Virus record (IMG/VR): IMGVR_UViG_3300033273_000460
Span: 1-64,000 of that record
Direction: 5' to 3' (one strand)
DNA: 64,000 bases
DNA from: a virus
This document shows positions 18,001 through 25,377 of the stretch, one piece after another (within the stretch, counting starts at the first letter, position 1; each line of letters opens with the position of its first letter). The notes under the pieces were generated by a model. That model made no database searches, was not told the origin of the DNA, and saw only the letters and a program-made list of their open reading frames with translations. The position numbers were made by a program, and so were the translations under genes.

Positions 18001-18898
18001 GTCCACCGCTTTGATCAGCAAATGTAAGTGTGCCACTACCATCTGTTTGTAGTACTTGGTTTGCACTACCGTCTGCGGTTGGGAAAGTATATGCTTCGTT
18101 GCCAAAATACACAGCACCACTTGAATCAATACCCCACCGAGTTGCTAGGGTGCCGCCAGTGTCCCTTGTTTGAAGTTGTACAACACCTGCATCAGCGTCT
18201 GTGCCATCTACATCAAACTGTAGACTGTGATAGGATTGTATTGACCCACCTTTACGGGCTTCAACATTCATACGATATAGGTAATCGCCTGTTTGGATAT
18301 CTGCCGGTGAGGCTACTGTGCCTCGATATCTTCTTGTTCTAAGGTCTGGAGCGTCCGCTGTGTCATTGTATTGTTCCATGCGGATCTGTGCAGTTTGGGC
18401 ACCTTCACCTGTCATGTGCAGTGTTACTGCTGGTGACGTTTGGTTAATACCGATATAGTTGTTACTGTTGTCAATGGTTAAAACACTTGTAGTTGTAATA
18501 CTACTGCCATCTGTTCCAACAATGGCAATCTCATTTGCACTGCCTAGTGTAATACCTGTTACACCATCTAGATAGTTAAGTTCACCTGCATCAGCAGTAA
18601 CTGCTGTACCACCTATTTCTAATGTGGCTGTATTAATTGTAGCAACTTGTAGATCAGCATAACTGCTTATAGTTACATTACCACTGGTAGTACCATCTTC
18701 TGTAGTATTAACTAGTACAAATTCGTTGGCACTCTCATCATATAGTAAAGCAACATTAGTATCACTACCACGTTCAATGACAATACCTACATCTTTATCT
18801 GCACTACCAGTTTCTCCACTATTCAATCTTATAAGCGGGTCTGTGATATTTGTAATATCAAAATCAATCTGCGCAGCTTTAGGTCGAGTAAATGCCAT
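15080..18898 (-). CDS. giant repetitive tail fibre protein
   Basis: 1272 residues from the ATG at 18898. The N-terminus FTRPKAAQIDFDITN is followed by beta-rich repeats: several GTAVTxxxxELNYLDGVTGI units, DESADQFVLGTTT-type units, IVERGS blocks and TLTNKTL motifs, then TDGSS and DGTNGLKLGGTLVT units. A VTNVADPVGNQDAATKAYVDAN block precedes the glycine-rich end. Such repeats form trimeric beta-structured shafts; the receptor-binding end is probably C-terminal. It shares several units with the fibre at 18988 and with the protein at 29946, pointing to duplication and module exchange. It has its own promoter (18920) and an insulating terminator upstream (18946). Confidence 0.85.
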   Translation of the reverse strand: MAFTRPKAAQIDFDITNITDPLIRLNSGETGSADKDVGIVIERGSDTNVALLYDESANEFVLVNTTEDGTTSGNVTISSYADLQVATINTATLEIGGTAVTADAGELNYLDGVTGITLGSANEIAIVGTDGSSITTTSVLTIDNSNNYIGINQTSPAVTLHMTGEGAQTAQIRMEQYNDTADAPDLRTRRYRGTVASPADIQTGDYLYRMNVEARKGGSIQSYHSLQFDVDGTDADAGVVQLQTRDTGGTLATRWGIDSSGAVYFGNEAYTFPTADGSANQVLQTDGSGTLTFADQSGGLSNIVEDTTPQLGGMLDVNGNAIGDGTLELLKFSETASAVNEFTIANAATGNGPTLSATGGDTNIDINLTPKGTGEVVIGAGNLNYGGTAVTATGAELNYTDGMFDNTSANEIIAMNSSNNGFVSSGMIYNSSTASLGIGVASASDIDARLHIVGTGTANTREVLFKVNNSNDHDRIEFIDEADTGSLPSALRNRNATRGIGIISESGSVRLYSGGSASANEVFSAGSSLVRSFVNMQVDTDLTVTGNLTVNGTTTTVSTTNSTISDSLIELNTGASSNSNDLGIVMERGSTGDNAIIMWDESADQFVLGTTTATGDSTGNLTVTAGGLSIGSLILGGTAVTSTATELNYLDGVTGITLSNAGDLLIVGTDGSSIDSSDLLNIDTSNGRLGIGTSSPARTLHLVGDTQYEGSMRIDQYYTGTDGPDILFQKARGTPSSTTAAADGDELIKIVGLVHDGTDFRTRVRILSDVVLDGSAYGANLQFQTGDNGDPTTRMTIDESGNVTFADGTTDVDVASHDGTNGLKLGGTLVTSTATELNLLNGVTGTLVTEAGTQTLTNKTLTTPVISSISNTGTLTLPTSTDTLVGRATTDTLTNKTLTSPTINTPTITGNTTFSDGAYDFDIASHDGTNGLKLGGTLVTATAAELNYVDGVTSNIQTQLDGKVDTTGNNTITSTTAGSSAAPEFELFRDITGADANYIGQIKFSADNDADSKTVFAKITGKIGDASSGSEDGIIEISHQKAGSQNINVRMTSTEFKIMNGTDFDVETHDGSSTGLRLANTLVTATAAELNILDGVTATASELNILDGDTSATSTTLADADRVVVNDAGTMKQVALTDFETYFESALDTLSNVTSVGTLNGITIASTQTIDMGANRVTNVADPVGNQDAATKAYVDANAGSGGGSSGFTNSTFTTAPGADGDFDLSYNVAQTSQETPFELGGTDAFGVALGEVYDMMEPVGSTSVNDMGVFT

Positions 18899-18919
18899 AC
18901 TTGTAAATTCCTTATAGCA

Positions 18920-18927
18920 TATTTATC
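18920..18927 (-). promoter_or_regulatory. late promoter octamer GATAAATA for the 1272-aa fibre
   Basis: Minus-strand GATAAATA 22 nt upstream of the ATG at 18898. It lies immediately downstream of the terminator of the preceding fibre gene. Confidence 0.7.
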
Positions 18928-18945
18928 TATTCTATTTACTCAAAA

Positions 18946-18969
18946 AAATAGCACCCGAAGGTGCTATTT
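18946..18969 (-). terminator. rho-independent terminator with UUCG tetraloop
   Basis: A perfect ten-pair stem AAATAGCACC/GGTGCTATTT. On the minus strand the loop is TTCG closed by C-G, the extra-stable UUCG tetraloop, followed by a T run. It lies 18 nt past the stop of the 1702-aa fibre gene and insulates it from the next fibre gene, whose promoter begins 19 nt further on. Confidence 0.88.
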
Positions 18970-18987
18970 TTAATCTATGTGTGCCAA

Positions 18988-21900
18988 TTACATCATTAGT
19001 GCCAATACTTCAATAACGCCTTCGTCACCTTCGTGTGCCTCAATTGCCTTACCAATTACTGTGCCCATTGCTGCCTCATTGTTTGCCATTGCCATGCCAT
19101 TGCCTGCACTTACCATTAAGTCGCCTGCTGCAACTGGACCTGTTACCTTACAAGGAACACGCCCTGCTAGTGCAAGTGCAACACCATCCTGCGCACTATT
19201 CATCAAGTATGCTGGATTGGTACTAACAATACCTGCTACTCTACGACAGTTTGCTTGATCACATGCTGCAACTTTGCCATCACCTGCAAAGTGTACAACT
19301 GTACCTGGTTCAATGTCTTCGTCTGCAGCATATCTTTCAGCCAAGTCAGCGTATTGTGCTTGACTTGCTGTTGTGCTTAGTACGTTTGTACTTGGATTAT
19401 AACTTAAATTTGTATCTGTTTCAAGCCCTTGTGTACCAGTGGCACCGTCAACAAATGTAAGATATACAGTTTCGTTAGCAGTATTGTTTGCTGTGATTGT
19501 AACATTAGTTGCTTCAGTTGCAGTACCTTGCATTGTACCACTTGCAATAATTAGGCCTGAGCTGTCAATGCGTACACGTTCTGTGCCACCTGTATCAAAG
19601 CGGATGATGTCTTCATCACTTGACTCTTCAACTTGGATCTGTGTATCACCGTCTTGGTCAGCAAGTGTATTAATGGTTGTTGTGGTTGTAAACTTACGAA
19701 CTTCAATCAAGTCACCGCTTGCTGGTGCTGATGTAAATGTAAGTGTTGTGCCACTGATACCATAAACAGTTGTTGGCTCTTGTACAACACCGTTTAGCAT
19801 AACAAGTACACCAGCAACATTGTAACTGTCTGCGCCAGTAAGTGCTGAAAGTGTAAATGCTACTGTGCTGTTGTCACCGTTAAATGTTTGTGATGTAGCA
19901 ACTGTAAAGTCTGAGCTAACACTTGCCCATGCACTGTTACCGTAATATTCAACTGTGTTTAGTGTACTGTTGAAACGGAACATACCTGTTACGCCTGTGC
20001 CAGGACGTTGTGCTGTTGTACCTGTTGCAACAATCATTGCACCAGTGTCGTTAACATGGAATACTGCGTTAGCATTTGGTGCACCACCAACGCCAACATT
20101 ATCACCACTTGCGTCAACTGTTAGTAGTGCAGTGTTTGTATCACCTTCTACAACAAAGTCAACGTTTGCGCCTGCTTCGTTAACACGAATTGAGCTAGTT
20201 GCTGTACCATCAATAGCAAGTATGCCAGTGCCGTTTGTAATAGTTGTGTCTGTACCATCATGGTTGATAGTAAAGTCATTGCCAGTACCAACTCTAAGTG
20301 AGCCAGCGTCTGCAATGTCAACGTTGCTTGATGCTGTGATAGCACCTGTAACAGCAAGTGTTGAACCATTAAATGTTAAGTTACCACTATCTTCAATTGC
20401 ACCGCTTGTACCTGCTAATACTACACGACCACTTGTAAGATCGCTAACTGTAGCACTTGCTAGTGTACTTTCACCAGTTACACCAAGTGTACCACCTACT
20501 GTAACGTTACTCGAGAACGCACCAGTTGTTGCACCACTCAACGCACCGCTTGAAATTGTAGCAGTACCATCTGTTAATGATCCACCTGTAACAGCACCAT
20601 CACTAGTGATTGTACCATTTGTGCTAACATTACCATTCATAGCAATGTCAAGGCCAGTTGATCCATAGCCTCCGCCAACTTCAAAAGTTGTGCCGTCAAA
20701 TGTTAGGTTAGCATCATCTTCCAGTGCGCCACTAGATCCTGCAATAACAATTCTGTTGTCTGTTAAGTCACTTACTGTAGCACTTGCGAGTGTCGACTCG
20801 CCGGTAACACCAAGTGTACCGCCTACTGTAACATTGCTACTAAATGCACCTGTAGTAGCACCACTAAGAGCACCACTGCTAAATGTTGCAGTGCCATCTG
20901 TTAGCGAACCACCTGTTATTGCTCCGTCTGCGTCAATAGTACCGTTTGTGCTTACATTACCGTTCATAGCAATGTCAAGTCCTGTAGCGCCATAACCACC
21001 ACCAACTTCAAATGTAGTACCATCAAATGTTAGGTTTGCGTCGTCTTCAAGTGCACCACTTGAACCAGCAATAACAATTCTGTTGTTGGTAAGATCTGAA
21101 ACTGTTGCGCTTGCTAATGTGCTTTCTCCTGTGACACCTAATGTGCCACCAACTGTAACGTTACTGCTAAATGCACCAGTTGTTGCACCGCTTAGTGCAC
21201 CTGAACTTAGTGTAGCAGTACCGTCTGTTAGTGATCCACCAGTAATAGCACCATCACTAGTAATAGCACCATTGGCTTGGATAACACCTGCTGCACTTAC
21301 TGTTACACCAGTTGAACCGTAGCCACCGCCAACAGTCAAGTCGTTTATTGTTGCAGTACCACTTGTACTAATAGTTGTAACACCTGTTATTGCGCCACTA
21401 CTTACACTAAATGTGCCGTCAGTTACTGTAGCACCAGTTACAGTTGCATCACTTGTAATATTTCCGTCTGTTTGAATAACGCCACCTGACGAAATAGTAG
21501 CACCAGTTGATCCATAGCCTCCACCAAATGTTGCATCATTAATTGTTGCTGTACTGCTTGTACTAATAGTTGTAACACCCGATATAGCACCACTACTAAT
21601 TGTAGCAGTGCCGTCTGTTAGTGATCCGCCTGTTACAGCACCATCACTAGTAATAGCACCATTGGCTTGTATTACACCCGCTGCACTTATTGTTACACCA
21701 GTTGATCCATATCCACCACCTACTGTTGCATCATTTATTGTTGCAGTGCCTGTTGTGTTAATAGTAGCAACTTCAATGCCGCCTTTGGCTACTGTTAAGT
21801 CGCCAGTGCTTGCACCAGTTGCTGTTGTTGTACCAAATACAAATACGTCTGCACTTTCGTCCCAAATAATTGCTGCATTGTCACCAGTGCTACCGCGTTC

Positions 21901-24096
21901 CATAACGAAGCCTAGGTCGTTAGCATTAGAGCCAGCACCACTGTTAAGTTCAATTAGACTGTCACTAACAACACTGTTTGTTGTTGATAGAGTGGTAGTC
22001 GTTCCGCTAACTGTTAGGTTACCTGTTACTGTTAGATCACTTCCAATTGTAACATCATCTGGTAATGAAAGTGTAATAGTATTATCTGAAACTGTTGTAG
22101 TAATTTCATTAGCAGTACCAGCAAATGTAAGTGTGTCGGTACCAACAGTTACAGTATCGTTTGATCCATTGTCTGCTGCAATAGTTAGAGCTGAACCAGA
22201 TGACACCTGTGAATCAACATATGCTTTGGTTGCTGCATCTTGGTTGCTTTGTGGATCACTAACGTTAACAATTTTACTTGTATCAACATCAATTGTTCCA
22301 GAACCTTTTGGACTTAGCACTAGGTTAATGTTTGTGTCACTACCTGTTGTGGTAATAGTTGGATGTCCACTTGCCGCTGCGTTTGCTAGTGTAATTTCGT
22401 TTACTGCACTTCCTGTTGTAGTAAAGATAATAAGTTCGTTGCCGTTAGCATCAGCAATAAAGCCTGAATTTGCAATCTTTGGTGCAGTAAGAGTTTTATT
22501 AGTCAATGTAACAGTATTTGTAAGTGTAGCAAAGCTATCATCACTTAACGCACTGTTAAATTCTGCAGTAGTACCAGTTAGTGTACCTTCACTTAAATCA
22601 AGTGTTAGTGTGTTACTATCACTGTTGATTGTTTTATTTGTTAGTGTGTCAGTTGTGGCACGACCCACTAGTGTGTCTGTTGCTGCTTGAATTGTTACTG
22701 TAACATCTGATCCTGGATCAGCTACTGTAAGTGTCAGTTCGTTTGCATCGTCTGTTGAACCTTCAAAAACAATACTACTATCAGTAAGTGCAAGAGAAGT
22801 AACTGTTGGACTTGTAATAGTAGGTGATGTTAGTGTTTTGTTAGTAAGTGTTACACTGTTTGTTAGTGTAGCAAAGCTATCATCACTTAGAGCAGTGTTA
22901 AACTCTGCTGTTGTACCTGTAAGTGTTCCTTCGCTAAGGTCTAATGTAAGTGTGTTACTTGCACTATCAATGGTCTTATTTGTAAGTGTGTCAGTTGTAG
23001 CTTTACCTACTAATGTGTCTGTAGCAGCCGGTAATGTGAGTGTTGCATCTGCTGTACTTGCAGGACCAATAAGTGTTACTGCATTTGAACCATTGTCACT
23101 GTCTTCAAAAAACTTAATAAAACCTGCGCTGGTAGCACCGTTCTTGATGTCCATACCTGCGTTTACTGTTGGGGTTGTAAGTGTTTTGTTAGTAAGTGTT
23201 TTAGTTGTGCCACTAAAATATGTGTCAATGTCATCAACATCAACTTGTACCATGGTGCCTGCGTCATTGTAAACAACTCTATCGCCACTTGCTACTGTTG
23301 TGCTAGTAGCACTGGTATCGCCATCAACAATGTTAAGTTCACTTACTGTGCTGGTAATGCCGGCTAGTACATTAATTTCTGATGCTGTTGCTGTGATTGA
23401 AGTACCGCCAATTTGTAGTGTGGTTGCATTAACTTCACCACTTGCTCCATATATAACTGCTTTGCTGTTTACAATTGTGCCTGCACTTGATCCGTCAATT
23501 AAGTTTAACTCTGCGGCTGTTGCTGTGATTGAAGAACCACCAATTTGTAGTGTGGTTGCGTTTACTTCGCCGCTTGATCCATAAATGACTGCCTTGCTGT
23601 TAACAATAGTTCCTGCACTTGAACCATCAACTAAGTTTAGTTCTGCGGCTGTTGCTGTGACAGCATTGCTGCCATCGTTAAGTGTTGCATAGGTTAGTGT
23701 GCCCAGTTGTGCATTTGCATAACTTGAAATAGTTACGTTGCCGCCAGTGTCTCCATCTTCACTGCCAACGTTTGCAAGTACAAATTGGTCTGCACTTTCG
23801 TCCCAAAGGAATGCATAGTTGTCGCCAGTTCCTCTGTTGATAAGCAAACCTGAGTCTTCACTGGGCGAACCTGATGTGCTTGCTGCTAGTGCAATGATAG
23901 CATCATCAACTCTGGTGTTGGTTGTACTAACACTAACGGTAGTACCGCTAACTGTTAGGTTACCACTAACTGTTAGGTCACTGCCGTATGTAAGGTTGTT
24001 TGCTAGTTTACCTGCAGTGATTGCATTGTTTGCAATCTTACCTGTGGTAACTGCCAAATCAGTAATCTGATTCGTTTTGATTCTGGTTAACGCCAT
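18988..24096 (-). CDS. giant repetitive tail fibre protein with G2-type C-terminal domain
   Basis: 1702 residues from the ATG at 24096 (GGAG nine bases upstream). The N-terminus ALTRIKTNQITD and the VSGNLTVSGTT strands lead into many shaft repeats: TATAAELNLIDGSSAGTIV units, TLTNKTLTSPTI units, a VSDPQSNQDAATKAYVDSQ block, GGGYGSTGVTIS units, and three 109-residue units at 20410-21260. The last 120 residues carry the same domain as the protein at 14231 (YADLAERYAAD, RRVAGIVSTNPAYLMNS, ALAGRVPCKVTGPVAAGDLMVS). It is probably a long trimeric host-recognition fibre. Late promoter at 24129, terminator at 18946. Confidence 0.88.
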   Translation of the reverse strand: MALTRIKTNQITDLAVTTGKIANNAITAGKLANNLTYGSDLTVSGNLTVSGTTVSVSTTNTRVDDAIIALAASTSGSPSEDSGLLINRGTGDNYAFLWDESADQFVLANVGSEDGDTGGNVTISSYANAQLGTLTYATLNDGSNAVTATAAELNLVDGSSAGTIVNSKAVIYGSSGEVNATTLQIGGSSITATAAELNLIDGSSAGTIVNSKAVIYGASGEVNATTLQIGGTSITATASEINVLAGITSTVSELNIVDGDTSATSTTVASGDRVVYNDAGTMVQVDVDDIDTYFSGTTKTLTNKTLTTPTVNAGMDIKNGATSAGFIKFFEDSDNGSNAVTLIGPASTADATLTLPAATDTLVGKATTDTLTNKTIDSASNTLTLDLSEGTLTGTTAEFNTALSDDSFATLTNSVTLTNKTLTSPTITSPTVTSLALTDSSIVFEGSTDDANELTLTVADPGSDVTVTIQAATDTLVGRATTDTLTNKTINSDSNTLTLDLSEGTLTGTTAEFNSALSDDSFATLTNTVTLTNKTLTAPKIANSGFIADANGNELIIFTTTGSAVNEITLANAAASGHPTITTTGSDTNINLVLSPKGSGTIDVDTSKIVNVSDPQSNQDAATKAYVDSQVSSGSALTIAADNGSNDTVTVGTDTLTFAGTANEITTTVSDNTITLSLPDDVTIGSDLTVTGNLTVSGTTTTLSTTNSVVSDSLIELNSGAGSNANDLGFVMERGSTGDNAAIIWDESADVFVFGTTTATGASTGDLTVAKGGIEVATINTTGTATINDATVGGGYGSTGVTISAAGVIQANGAITSDGAVTGGSLTDGTATISSGAISGVTTISTSSTATINDATFGGGYGSTGATISSGGVIQTDGNITSDATVTGATVTDGTFSVSSGAITGVTTISTSGTATINDLTVGGGYGSTGVTVSAAGVIQANGAITSDGAITGGSLTDGTATLSSGALSGATTGAFSSNVTVGGTLGVTGESTLASATVSDLTNNRIVIAGSSGALEDDANLTFDGTTFEVGGGYGATGLDIAMNGNVSTNGTIDADGAITGGSLTDGTATFSSGALSGATTGAFSSNVTVGGTLGVTGESTLASATVSDLTDNRIVIAGSSGALEDDANLTFDGTTFEVGGGYGSTGLDIAMNGNVSTNGTITSDGAVTGGSLTDGTATISSGALSGATTGAFSSNVTVGGTLGVTGESTLASATVSDLTSGRVVLAGTSGAIEDSGNLTFNGSTLAVTGAITASSNVDIADAGSLRVGTGNDFTINHDGTDTTITNGTGILAIDGTATSSIRVNEAGANVDFVVEGDTNTALLTVDASGDNVGVGGAPNANAVFHVNDTGAMIVATGTTAQRPGTGVTGMFRFNSTLNTVEYYGNSAWASVSSDFTVATSQTFNGDNSTVAFTLSALTGADSYNVAGVLVMLNGVVQEPTTVYGISGTTLTFTSAPASGDLIEVRKFTTTTTINTLADQDGDTQIQVEESSDEDIIRFDTGGTERVRIDSSGLIIASGTMQGTATEATNVTITANNTANETVYLTFVDGATGTQGLETDTNLSYNPSTNVLSTTASQAQYADLAERYAADEDIEPGTVVHFAGDGKVAACDQANCRRVAGIVSTNPAYLMNSAQDGVALALAGRVPCKVTGPVAAGDLMVSAGNGMAMANNEAAMGTVIGKAIEAHEGDEGVIEVLALMM
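20410..21260 (-). repeat. three tandem 327-nt coding repeats inside the giant fibre gene
   Basis: The fibre contains three consecutive, near-identical protein units of about 109 aa, each with GGSLTDGTAT, GALSGATTGAFSSN, GVTGESTLASATVSDLT and FEVGGGYG blocks; the third is shorter at its end. At DNA level the copies differ at many synonymous positions, for example the ESTLASATVSDLT stretch is spelled differently in each. Boundaries are approximate. Confidence 0.75.
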
Positions 24097-24128
24097 GCTG
24101 TCTCACTCCAATCACGAACTGTTAGTTG

Positions 24129-24136
24129 TATTTATC
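24129..24136 (-). promoter_or_regulatory. late promoter octamer GATAAATA for the 1702-aa fibre
   Basis: Minus-strand GATAAATA about 33 nt upstream of the ATG at 24096. The remaining 24137-24246 shows no gene and no clear hairpin. Confidence 0.7.
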
Positions 24137-24246
24137 TAGTGTGTAGAGTAATATAGTGTAGTCGCACAGAAATAAACCATAAAAAAGGTCTATGATATAT
24201 GTTTTTAAGGGGAAATTTTAGAGCAGTAGAACACCTGCAATATTAT

Positions 24247-25377
24247 TTAGTGTAGATCAACCCAAACGCCGTTGGCATAGCCTTGAAACTTGTTGGTAGT
24301 TGTATTGTATATTACATCACCGTTTTCACTGCTCAGTGCATCTCTGCTGGTAGTTGTGTGCTTTTGGAATGATTGTGCAACTGTGTCAGTGCCACTGTGA
24401 AAACTTCTTACTTGTATCACATCACCGTTAGAAGGTGCATTTGTAAATGTGAGTGTTGTTCCGCTTACACTGTAGGCATTAGTTGCTTCTTGAACCGTAC
24501 CGTTTAATGTAACTAACACACTATTAGTAGTTGCACTTTGTCCAAGTGTAAATGCTATTGTACTGTTGTCGCCTGCAAAATCATCTTTTGAAACAGTGTT
24601 TGTGGCACCAACACTCACCCATGCACTACCGTTGTATATTTCCAATTCGTTTGCGGTGGTATTAAAACGTATCATACCTGTTTGACCACTTGGACGTTGT
24701 CCTGTGGACCCTACAGGAACAATAAGTCCACTGTTTGTATCAATAGCAACATAACCTGTACCAGCTGGTTCAATTATAATCTCTTCATTACTAACTGTGG
24801 TTTGTAGTCTGTTGTCTGTGAATGTAAATGCACCTGTGTCGCCACCTACTCCAAATGTGCCGCTGTATCTTGCACCAGCAATGTAAACACTTTTGCCTGT
24901 AAAACTAATACCATTGGGCAAGTTAGTACCAATAAAGTGTAACACACCTGATTGATAGTCAAAGAACCATTCATCATCATTGCCACTGCCTGTAGCAAAC
25001 ACTTGGTCTCCACCACTAGCACCTGCTGCATCACCACTGGTATGAATGTAAACTTTTACTTGATATGTACTACCAAACTCTGGCGAAATCCAATCTGTTT
25101 GTCCTGTTTTCCAAGTTCTATTTGCAGTTGCAGTGTTATCAAGTGTTGTTTCAATAGGACTGCTTGTGGGATACACAGTAACGACACCTGTGCTACTTGC
25201 AGGTTGTGTGCTTGGAATACTAGCAGAATCTTTTAACACTTTGTCTGCACGAAGGATTAGGGGAGAGGCAATCGCTTCGTTGGGTGCTTTTTTGTTAGCA
25301 TTGGTATCTGATTTAGTTGCGGCATAACCTAGTTTTTTCCAAAGGTAGTCAACTTTCTGGGTATCTGTAATAGCCAT
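24247..25377 (-). CDS. virion structural protein (marine T4-like type), fibre-base candidate
   Basis: 376 residues. The N-terminus VDYLWKKLGYAATKSDTNANKKAPNE is a conserved opening of structural proteins next to fibres in marine T4-like phages. A central WISPEFGSTYQVKVYIH / DEWFFDYQSGVLHFIG beta domain follows. The C-terminal half (RPSGQTGMIRFNTTANELEIYNGSAWVSVG and GTVQEATNAYSVSGTTLTF) matches modules in the 1702-aa fibre and in the 143-aa protein at 29191. Its ATG overlaps the stop of the PKD protein (TAATG). It is probably part of the fibre attachment or collar. Confidence 0.7.
   Translation of the reverse strand: MAITDTQKVDYLWKKLGYAATKSDTNANKKAPNEAIASPLILRADKVLKDSASIPSTQPASSTGVVTVYPTSSPIETTLDNTATANRTWKTGQTDWISPEFGSTYQVKVYIHTSGDAAGASGGDQVFATGSGNDDEWFFDYQSGVLHFIGTNLPNGISFTGKSVYIAGARYSGTFGVGGDTGAFTFTDNRLQTTVSNEEIIIEPAGTGYVAIDTNSGLIVPVGSTGQRPSGQTGMIRFNTTANELEIYNGSAWVSVGATNTVSKDDFAGDNSTIAFTLGQSATTNSVLVTLNGTVQEATNAYSVSGTTLTFTNAPSNGDVIQVRSFHSGTDTVAQSFQKHTTTSRDALSSENGDVIYNTTTNKFQGYANGVWVDLH

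Noticed and set aside
21608-22690. 360-aa plus-strand ORF rich in Val/Pro/Ser
   Set aside because: It is the mirror of the repetitive fibre gene; the Thr/Ala-rich codons of fibres read as Val/Ser/Cys-rich frames on the other strand. The same holds for the other long plus-strand frames at 15400-29000 and 38178-39242.
24137-24246. Terminator after the 376-aa structural gene
   Set aside because: A-rich and T-rich runs are present, but I found no convincing stem of 5 bp or more next to them.
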